Source: Nakazawaea peltata (Eukaryota; Ascomycota; Pichiomycetes; Alaninales; Pachysolenaceae). Taken from it: DNA of 64,000 nucleotides. Below, in pieces: positions 57,535 to 64,000 of this stretch. The position numbers and the translations under genes were made by a program. Each line of letters begins with the position of its first letter. Position 1 is the first letter of the stretch. Below the pieces are notes generated by a model. The model saw nothing but the letters and a program-made list of their open reading frames with translations, made no database searches and was not told the origin of the DNA. The DNA is taken from assembly GCA_001599355.1 (NCBI GenBank), contig BCGQ01000008.1, forward strand, positions 496,001-560,000, read 5' to 3'.

Positions 57535-57748
57535 TAAAGGTTATTTAATAATTTAATTCTCTAATGATTTAATTTTTAATTTGATGTTGTAGGGTGTCAG
57601 ACTAGGAGACAATGATGTGAGACTAGGCGAAACTGGTTTGGACCGGACTCAGCTAATATAATGCCTCACCCAAATACTTCCCCAAATCTTGTCTTTATAA
57701 AACTTAACCATTTATATACTTTAGGTTGTTAAAAAATTTTGTTAGCTA

Positions 57749-57820
57749 GCCATTCTAGTATAGTGGTCAGTACACCTCGTTGTGGCCGAGGAGACCCATG
57801 TTCGATTCATGGGAGTGGCA
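57749..57820 (+). tRNA. tRNA-His: tRNA-His (GTG anticodon), copy 3
   Basis: A 72-nt tRNA identical to copies 1 and 2. Anticodon GTG is at 57782-57784; acceptor GCCATTC/GAGTGGC and discriminator A at 57820. The trailer begins GAATCGAACC, the exact reverse complement of the T-loop GTTCGATTC in its first nine bases. Confidence 0.97.
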
Positions 57821-58246
57821 GAATCGAACCCAAATAACACAAAAAAATTTTTTTTTCTTCCACTTTATTATTTTGTAGCTAATTATGAACTATTCAGTGC
57901 AGTGTTTAGTAGTACGGTAGTACGGTAGTAGAACCGGTAGTAGAACCAGCACCAACAATATCATTAGGCCCAAACTGTAGCAGTACAAGACCCAAGCAAT
58001 CATTCTGTCCTTTCCTTTTTACTTCTCCCTCCCTTCTCCCAACGCCCAACTATCTTCCTAATCTTCCACCTCTCTACCAACCCCCAACATCATTACACCA
58101 CCGACGCGTGAAAATTTTTAACGTGCAACGTTCCCAAATTTGTAAGGAAAATTTTCGACATTCTAAGAGAAAAAAAGGCGGCGGCGATTCAAAGAGCGCT
58201 TAATAAGACTGGGAACAGCATAGATTGAATCAACCAACCATTGAAT
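57821..58246. other. CCT6 upstream region
   Basis: After the tRNA terminator there is a short tandem array of TAGTACGG/TAGTAGAACC words (about 57908-57949). A pyrimidine-rich block (about 58005-58090) and AT-rich DNA follow. No gene seen. Confidence 0.5.
57848..57856 (+). terminator. RNA polymerase III terminator of tRNA-His copy 3
   Basis: Nine T, 27 nt after the tRNA end. Confidence 0.82.
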
Positions 58247-59860
58247 ATGTCGTCTATCCAATTATTGAACCCGAAGGCTGAGTCATTGAAGAGACAGCAA
58301 GCTCTTCAAGTGAATATTGCCGCTCTGCAAGGTTTGCAAAGTGTTTTGTCTTCCAACTTGGGCCCAAAGGGAACTTTGAAGATGTTGGTCGATGGATCAG
58401 GTAATATCAAATTGACTAAAGATGGTAAAGTTTTATTGAGTGAGATGCAAATTCAACATCCAACTGCCGTCATGATTGCTCGTGCTGCTGGTGCCCAAGA
58501 TGAGATCACCGGTGACGGTACTACAACTGTTGTTCTCTTAGTAGGAGAATTATTAAAGCAAGCACAAAGATTCATTGAGGAAGGAGTCCATCCAAGAGTC
58601 ATTGTAGATGGATTTGAAATTGCTAGAGAGCAGACTTTAAAATATTTAAACGGATTTGTCACCAAACCTGATACCATAGATAGAGAATTATTATTACAAG
58701 TGGCTAGATCATCGTTGTCTACAAAAGTGAATGCCGAGTTGGCTCAAGTTTTGACTCCAATTGTAACAGATGCCGTCTTGCAAGTGCAAGATAAAGAAAC
58801 TGGGAACTTGGACTTGCATATGGTAGAAATCATGTCGATGATGCATCAGACCCTGAAGGATACTCAATTAGTAAGAGGTTTAGTGTTAGACCATGGTGCT
58901 AGACATCCTGACATGCCAAAGCAGTTGACTGACGCTCATATTTTGATCTTGAACGTTTCTTTGGAGTATGAAAAGACCGAAGTCAACTCTGGTTTCTATT
59001 ATTCTAGTGCTGAACAACGTGAGAAGTTGGTTGCCAGTGAGAGAAAGTTTGTCGATGATAAGTTGAAGAAAATTGTCGACTTGAAGAATGAAGTATGTGG
59101 TTTGGACTCTAACAAAGGATTCGTCATCATCAACCAGAAAGGTATTGATCCAATGTCTCTTGATGTTCTTCTGAAGAATGGAATCTTGGCTTTAAGAAGA
59201 GCCAAGAGACGTAATATGGAAAGATTACAACTTGTATGTGGTGGAGAAGCTCAGAACTCTGTTGATGATTTGACCCCTTCTATCTTGGGTCATTCTGGTT
59301 TGGTCTATGAACACACTATTGGTGAAGAAAAGTTCACTTTTGTTACCGAGAATGAAAATCCAAAATCTTGTACAATTTTGATCAAAGGTGCCTCGAATCA
59401 CGTTGTCCAACAAACAAAGGATGCTGTCAGAGATGGTTTGAGAGCCGTTGCTAATGTCATTAAAGACGAATCCTTAATTCCAGGTGCTGGTGCCTTCTTC
59501 TTGAGTAGTTCCAAACACTTGTACGATAACACTTCCAAGTTTGCCAAGGGAAGAACTAAGACTGGTATCACTCTGTTTGCTGATGCTCTTTTAATTATTC
59601 CAAAGACTTTAGCTTCTAACGGTGGGTTCGACCAATTAGAAACCATTGCTAACTGTCAAGATGATTTAGAAGATGGTAGAGTCGTTGGTGTCGATTTACA
59701 AAGTGGAGAACCAATGGACCCAACTATTGAAGGTGTATGGGATTCTTTCAGAGTATTAAGAAATGCCATTTCTGGTCTGACAGGTATTGCATCTAACTTG
59801 TTATTGTGTGATGAGTTGTTGAAGGCTGGTAGAAGTAGTTTGAAGGAAGGTGGTCAATAG
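58247..59860 (+). CDS. CCT6: CCT/TRiC chaperonin zeta subunit
   Basis: One of the eight subunits of the cytosolic chaperonin that folds actin, tubulin and other proteins. It is 537 residues. Near-identity to yeast Cct6 across the protein: [50 protein letters not shown] (ATPase, near 88), [73 protein letters not shown] and [20 protein letters not shown]. The glycine-rich VPGAGAF-type element appears as [12 protein letters not shown]. The first ATG is 58247. CCT6 is YDR188W in S. cerevisiae, from the same block as NUP42 and MSS116. Confidence 0.98.
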   Translation: MSSIQLLNPKAESLKRQQALQVNIAALQGLQSVLSSNLGPKGTLKMLVDGSGNIKLTKDGKVLLSEMQIQHPTAVMIARAAGAQDEITGDGTTTVVLLVGELLKQAQRFIEEGVHPRVIVDGFEIAREQTLKYLNGFVTKPDTIDRELLLQVARSSLSTKVNAELAQVLTPIVTDAVLQVQDKETGNLDLHMVEIMSMMHQTLKDTQLVRGLVLDHGARHPDMPKQLTDAHILILNVSLEYEKTEVNSGFYYSSAEQREKLVASERKFVDDKLKKIVDLKNEVCGLDSNKGFVIINQKGIDPMSLDVLLKNGILALRRAKRRNMERLQLVCGGEAQNSVDDLTPSILGHSGLVYEHTIGEEKFTFVTENENPKSCTILIKGASNHVVQQTKDAVRDGLRAVANVIKDESLIPGAGAFFLSSSKHLYDNTSKFAKGRTKTGITLFADALLIIPKTLASNGGFDQLETIANCQDDLEDGRVVGVDLQSGEPMDPTIEGVWDSFRVLRNAISGLTGIASNLLLCDELLKAGRSSLKEGGQ

Positions 59861-59897
59861 AAAGTATAACAGAACGGTAATATATATGTCCCCGGGC

Positions 59898-60088
59898 TAA
59901 CCGTACATATCAGATAAATCGTAGCATATTCCCCTGACTAATCGTAATTTTCAATCCCCTTAATAACCGTGATCACCCCTAGTTAACCGTAAAATCTCTT
60001 CCCCGGAATAACCGTAAGATTCACCGCAATTAACCGAGCGATGACGCAAAATGATGAAAAAAAAGCTGAGACCCTTCAGATAATCGTG
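59898..60088 (+). promoter_or_regulatory. Array of TAAYCGTA sites before BNA5
   Basis: Eight same-strand matches to TAAYCGTR: 59898, 59916 (AAATCGTA), 59939, 59964, 59984, 60009, 60031 (TAACCGAG) and 60081. Spacing is 18-25 bp for the first seven. The regular spacing and shared orientation suggest a multi-site binding platform. I do not know the factor. Confidence 0.65.
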
Positions 60089-60124
60089 AACTCTTTTCTT
60101 CGGTCAGGATCAAAAGTGTCTAAC

Positions 60125-61507
60125 ATGTCCGATTTAGAAGAAGCTAAACAATTAGACTCCCACTCTGTATCATTCCTGAGCGAATTCAATTTCCCTACCA
60201 TTGGAAGTTTGGGAATTGAGGCTTCCTCGGGTAAACCGAGCACTGAAAAGTCGATCTATTTCTGCGGTAACAGTTTGGGATTGATGCCAGCACTGACAAG
60301 ACTGCTGATTAATGACGAATTGGATCTGTGGAGTCTGCGTGCCGTAGAATCTCATTTCAGACATGCTGGTGAAAGTCTGGGAAAGACTTCTTGGGTTGAC
60401 ATCGACTTGCCAGTAGTACCTCTCTTGGCTCCTATTGTGGGCGCTAAAGAGAATGAGGTCGCTTGTATGGGGACTTTGACTATGAATTTGAATGCTTTGA
60501 TGGTGTCTTTTTACAAGCTGAGTGGACCTAAGAAGAGAAAGATCTTATTCGAGAAATCAGCTTTCCCAAGTGATTACTATTCGATCTACAATTTGTTGAA
60601 ATTGAACGGATTCAAACCAGAGGAAGAGATCATTCAACTTCTGCCTAGACAAGGAGAGTATACTTTGAGAACTGAGGATATTTTGAAGCTGATCGAGGAG
60701 AATCTGGATGAGTTGGCTATGGTTATGCTCCCAGGTATCCAATATTACACGGGACAGTTTTTCGATATCGAGAAGATTACTGCCTTTGCTAAATCTAAAG
60801 ACTTAATAATCGGTTGGGATTTGGCTCATCTGGTGGGAAATGTAGAATTGAAGTTACACGATTGGAATGTCGATTTTGCAGTTTGGTGCTCTTATAAGTA
60901 TCTTAACTCAGGTCCGGGAGCCATTGGTGGAATATTCGTCCATGAATCTCACTCTTCCACCGATGGGGACTATCATCCAAGACTTGCTGGATGGTGGGGA
61001 AACAATAGTGAACGTAGATTCCAAATGCTTGAGAAATTCGAGCCAATTAACAGTGCTTTGGGATTCAGACAATCGAATCCAAGTGTAATTGATGTTGTTT
61101 CATTACAATCTTCTTTGAAAATCTTTGCTAAAGCTGGTGGTATGTCCCTGTTGAGGGCTAAGAGTATCAAATTGACCCTGTATTTGGAGAAATTATTGAA
61201 GAAATCTGCTTATTACATCGAGCCATCGGTAGCTTCGACTGGAAAAGTAGACAAGAAATGTTTCACCATCATCACTGGCCAAGACAGAGGTGCTCAATTG
61301 TCCTTATTATTCCTCCCTCACATCGATGACCCTTCACAGAATGTGATGGAAGTTCTTAATAAACAATTGAACAAGAAATACGGAATTATCTGTGATGAAA
61401 GACGTCCAGATGTCATCAGACTCCTGCCTACTCCTCTCTACAACACTTTTGAGGAATGTTATGTCGTAGTTGACCGTATAAATCTGATCTTTGATGAATT
61501 GAATTAA
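60125..61507 (+). CDS. BNA5: Kynureninase
   Basis: PLP enzyme of the kynurenine path from tryptophan to NAD; it cleaves 3-hydroxykynurenine to 3-hydroxyanthranilate. From 60125 it has 460 residues (yeast Bna5 has 453). Landmarks are IYFCGNSLGLMP, WVDIDLPVVPLLAPIVGAKE, FPSDYYSIYN, VQYYTG-like IQYYTGQFFDIEKI, IGWDLAHLVGN, the PLP-lysine region WCSYKYLNSGPGAIGG (near 257), LAGWWGNN and QSNPSVIDVVSL. An ATG at 60041 would add 28 residues, but those codons lie among TAAYCGTA promoter repeats and have no family counterpart. 60125 (MSDLEEAKQLD) is therefore preferred, though 60041 is not excluded. BNA5 is YLR231C in S. cerevisiae. Confidence 0.93.
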   Translation: MSDLEEAKQLDSHSVSFLSEFNFPTIGSLGIEASSGKPSTEKSIYFCGNSLGLMPALTRLLINDELDLWSLRAVESHFRHAGESLGKTSWVDIDLPVVPLLAPIVGAKENEVACMGTLTMNLNALMVSFYKLSGPKKRKILFEKSAFPSDYYSIYNLLKLNGFKPEEEIIQLLPRQGEYTLRTEDILKLIEENLDELAMVMLPGIQYYTGQFFDIEKITAFAKSKDLIIGWDLAHLVGNVELKLHDWNVDFAVWCSYKYLNSGPGAIGGIFVHESHSSTDGDYHPRLAGWWGNNSERRFQMLEKFEPINSALGFRQSNPSVIDVVSLQSSLKIFAKAGGMSLLRAKSIKLTLYLEKLLKKSAYYIEPSVASTGKVDKKCFTIITGQDRGAQLSLLFLPHIDDPSQNVMEVLNKQLNKKYGIICDERRPDVIRLLPTPLYNTFEECYVVVDRINLIFDELN

Positions 61508-61792
61508 TCTATATAGAGATGAGTTTTAGTCGTGTATTAAATTCTAATTATCTGTTTTAGGAAAAAACTGTAGTGTCTCAGCATACAAATCCCAAAGCAA
61601 AACCAGGGCGCTACGATGAGAGAGGAGCAGTGGGTAGTAGAAGAAGGTAGTGGAGCCGCTACTGACCGGATCGATCCAAAGACAAGGGGATCAAACATAG
61701 GTTCAAGATTGTTGATTATTAGTGGGATTTTTTCGGCGCAAATTAAAACACAAGTGGGCTAGTGATCAGCAGATCTAGACTGTATATATAGC

Positions 61793-63457
61793 ATGACAAG
61801 CATGATGCCATCGACCCAGCCGCTGGTCGATACAGAGAATGTGAGGGTAAGGAAAAGATCTGCTTCCCATACTAAGTCCAATTATAATCCAACAGTGCCA
61901 CATGAGGTACAGCAGCTGAACTTGAGAGCAAATGGTAATGGAACAACATCAACTCATTCTAGTGGAACGACTACTCCGACACCGTCTATCCAGCAACTGA
62001 TCCCATCATTGGATCAGCTTGTATGGGTGCTCAAATTGAAGTCATTGAATGGGACATTTGACTCGAAGACTTTGATTATCCCTGAATTACCAGAGACTTT
62101 GAAATTTGGACGTCCTGGTGGGTCCAAAATCCAGAGCAAACCTACAAACGGATTCTTTGACTCAAGAGTGCTATCTCGTAATCATGCCGAACTTTTCATG
62201 GATTCGGAGAAGGGGGCTCTTTACATTAGGGACTTGAAATCATCTAATGGTACATATATCAATGGTAAGCAAGTGGACCCATTCAAGAATTATGAATTGC
62301 ATATTGGAGATAAATTTGATCTTGGGTCCAACTTGGAGAATCAGACAGCTCATAAAAAGATCAGCTGTGAGATCTCAGATTTAATGCTTGTTGATTTCAA
62401 GGAATATAATGAGCTTCTGTATCAACTGGATCGGAATGGTCAGGCCAACGAGAAGGAGTTTTTTAATAGTGTCATGGATGTCATGATGTACGGAGACGTT
62501 GTCAATGACATGTATGAAGACAACTTGTTAAATATGTTGGCCGAAGGAGATACAAGTACAACTGTAGATAAAGAAGTGTCACTGAACAAGTTAAATAATT
62601 ATTCAATCAGTGGACTTTATCCGTCCTCTAGTATCAAAAATAACTCTAAATTGGAGGAGACTATTTCTCAGTTATTGGTCTTGGTTAACAAGGAGACATT
62701 ACAAAATGAGAAATTGAATAGACTGCATAAATTCCTCTGCAATTTAAATGATAATTTGGATCTGATTACAAAAGTTCAAGACCTGCAGATTCCAGTTGAT
62801 GATTCCAAGAAGCATGAAGAGAAGGTCAAAGTGTATTTGAAACAAGTCGAGGATTTGACCAAGAAGTCAGAAGACTTAACTTCTTCGTTGGCTGAAGAAC
62901 GTCTGAAGGTTCTCGCATCAAATGTAAAAGTGAAGCTGCTTTCACAGGAAGTGGAGTCTAAAAATATTGAGATGGAAAATATGAGAAGAGAGATGCAGCA
63001 GATGCAGCATGAAATGGAGGAGATGAGGGCCAGCATGGAAAGTAACGTAGTTGTGGCACCTGAGCCTGAGATCAAGAAAGAGGTCTCGCCAGAGATCTTG
63101 CCAGAGGTCACTGAGCCTGAAGTGCAAGACGACTCTTCCAATTTGCATATAGTTGACCTCGATGATGAAGAAGAGCCTCTGTCGGAGACTAATGAAGTTA
63201 TTAATATAGAGACTGAGCCTGAAATCAAGGTAGTGGCCGACCCAGAGCCAACTTCAGACGTCGTTCCGGTAGTGGTAGAAATAGAGGATGAAGATGAAGA
63301 TGAACTGACCCCTGAAGTTATTGTCAACGAGAGACGTCTTTCTTCTGATCAGTTAGCAGGTTCTCCTAAAAGATTCTTACGCTCCAACCTCATCCACGCC
63401 ACTATTGTCTTGCTGGCAAGTTTGGTGGTCGGTGCTACTGTGTATCAAAATAAATAA
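61793..63457 (+). CDS. FAR10/VPS64: FHA-domain tail-anchored protein, Far10/Vps64-like
   Basis: Homologue of the S. cerevisiae duplicates Far10 and Vps64/Far9, ER-anchored subunits of the Far complex (STRIPAK-like; pheromone arrest, TORC2 antagonism). It is 554 residues. An FHA phosphopeptide-binding domain spans about residues 75-185: LKFGRPG, FFDSRVLSRNHAELFMD (conserved Ser-Arg-Asn-His) and LKSSNGTYINGKQV. Coiled-coil stretches follow near 285-320 and 345-425, then an acidic, Pro/Glu/Val-rich linker. A C-terminal membrane anchor, NLIHATIVLLASLVVGATVY, ends the protein. It is convergent with LIP2, as YLR238W/YLR239C are. A single gene here is expected if the lineage is pre-duplication. Confidence 0.9.
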   Translation: MTSMMPSTQPLVDTENVRVRKRSASHTKSNYNPTVPHEVQQLNLRANGNGTTSTHSSGTTTPTPSIQQLIPSLDQLVWVLKLKSLNGTFDSKTLIIPELPETLKFGRPGGSKIQSKPTNGFFDSRVLSRNHAELFMDSEKGALYIRDLKSSNGTYINGKQVDPFKNYELHIGDKFDLGSNLENQTAHKKISCEISDLMLVDFKEYNELLYQLDRNGQANEKEFFNSVMDVMMYGDVVNDMYEDNLLNMLAEGDTSTTVDKEVSLNKLNNYSISGLYPSSSIKNNSKLEETISQLLVLVNKETLQNEKLNRLHKFLCNLNDNLDLITKVQDLQIPVDDSKKHEEKVKVYLKQVEDLTKKSEDLTSSLAEERLKVLASNVKVKLLSQEVESKNIEMENMRREMQQMQHEMEEMRASMESNVVVAPEPEIKKEVSPEILPEVTEPEVQDDSSNLHIVDLDDEEEPLSETNEVINIETEPEIKVVADPEPTSDVVPVVVEIEDEDEDELTPEVIVNERRLSSDQLAGSPKRFLRSNLIHATIVLLASLVVGATVYQNK

Positions 63458-63463
63458 ATCTTA

Positions 63464-64000
63464 TTATACAAGTTGGTCTAATATTTTATGAACATTCTCA
63501 GTAGAGATATCAGAGTTGGTAATTACATGCTTGTCGAACGGCATCTCAGCGGCAGACAATCCGGTCTCGATATAAAATTCCTTCAGGAACATGTCACCGA
63601 CCTCTTCGACGGAGGGAGGAATCCTTGAAACGCCTCTACAGATCTCTGCAATTGATGTTTGACCCGATTCGGGGAGTCCACATATCACAAGCCCAGAATC
63701 ATTGAAATATGAGAGATCAGGATCACAGTTGATACTGATCCCATGAGACAGAATAGACCTCTGTATATTCACACCGATAGATGAGATCTTGGTATTGTCG
63801 TCCACCCAGACACCTGTATTGGCAGAATCCACGGTGGAAATGTCATACTCCCTCTTCAAAATACGCTTGGTGATCTTCTCAAGCAAGTCTATATAACATT
63901 TTGATTTCAATCGAAGAGTTCGAAGATCACAGATCGGATACAGAACTAATTGACCTGGCCCATGGAAGGTGATCTCACCCCCACGCAGTGCTTGGATAAA
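63464..64000 (-). CDS. LIP2: Lipoyl(octanoyl) transferase Lip2, 5' end cut by window edge
   Basis: Mitochondrial octanoyltransferase that moves octanoyl from acyl carrier protein to lipoyl domains (LipB family). The visible 178 codons read in one frame to the right edge. They start in the conserved RGGEITFHGPGQLVLYPI, then GVWVDDNTKISSIGVNIQ (conserved Lys), LSHGISINCDPDLSYFND and GLVICGLPES (catalytic Cys). The frame has no ATG between the conserved motif and the edge; the true start is beyond 64000. The stop lies 6 bp from the convergent FAR10/VPS64 stop. Confidence 0.95.
   Translation of the reverse strand, partial: FIQALRGGEITFHGPGQLVLYPICDLRTLRLKSKCYIDLLEKITKRILKREYDISTVDSANTGVWVDDNTKISSIGVNIQRSILSHGISINCDPDLSYFNDSGLVICGLPESGQTSIAEICRGVSRIPPSVEEVGDMFLKEFYIETGLSAAEMPFDKHVITNSDISTENVHKILDQLV

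Overview
This is nuclear DNA of a budding yeast (Saccharomycotina). The evidence is compact intron-poor genes, two genes with a 5' intron carrying GT...TACTAAC-like...AG signals (SEC1, CDD1), yeast-only proteins (Spc19, Rcr, Rav2, Ref2, Ume6), and a CTG codon at the fourth leucine of the conserved DLLLLK motif of Arv1. The last point argues for ordinary leucine decoding and against the CTG-Ser clade. I cannot name the genus. No virus-like element, transposon, rRNA gene or CRISPR array was seen.

Layout. 1-11 kb: ACF2/ENG2 (endo-1,3-beta-glucanase), SEC1 (spliced), DPH6, RPL6, a tandem-BTB protein, an RCR1/RCR2-type membrane protein and a first tRNA-His(GUG). 11.3-20.1 kb: an 8.8-kb gene-poor stretch whose only convincing gene is a small regulator with a C-terminal Zn2Cys6 cluster. 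20-26 kb: MAP1, ADE1, SPC19, RAV2, COQ4, CDD1. 26-35 kb: VPS34 and the ABC transporter YOR1. 35-41 kb: CAB5, a SET methyltransferase (RKM2), PAN5, MSS116. 41-47 kb: REF2, UME6, an EST1/EBS1-family protein. 47-53 kb: NUP42, ARV1, a CSC1-type channel. 53.7-57.8 kb: two inverted tRNA-His genes bracketing RAI1 and an MCT-type transporter. 58-64 kb: CCT6, BNA5, a FAR10/VPS64 FHA protein and the 3' part of LIP2, which runs off the right edge.

Context. Recalled S. cerevisiae systematic names place most genes in two places only: chromosome IV around YDR188-YDR207 (CCT6, NUP42, MSS116, REF2, CAB5, RKM2, VPS64, SPC19, RAV2, COQ4, EBS1, UME6) and chromosome XII around YLR231-YLR245 (BNA5, FAR10, LIP2, VPS34, CSC1, ARV1, MAP1, CDD1), plus ACF2/DPH6 (YLR143-144). 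The two sets are interleaved here, as expected for a lineage that did not undergo the whole-genome duplication. Local pairs keep their order and orientation (SPC19-RAV2-COQ4; MSS116/REF2 divergent; UME6/EBS1, ARV1/CSC1 and FAR10/LIP2 convergent), which supports the weaker calls.

The genes do not form one pathway. Small functional links are CAB5 and PAN5 (coenzyme A), VPS34 with the membrane-traffic gene SEC1, REF2, RAI1 and NUP42 (RNA 3' end, decapping and export), and three identical tRNA-His genes. The points most worth a second look are a shared tRNA-His trailer complementary to its own T-loop, the tRNA-bracketed non-syntenic pair, the regulator desert with recurring short motifs, and a TAACCGTA array in front of BNA5 that bears on its start codon.
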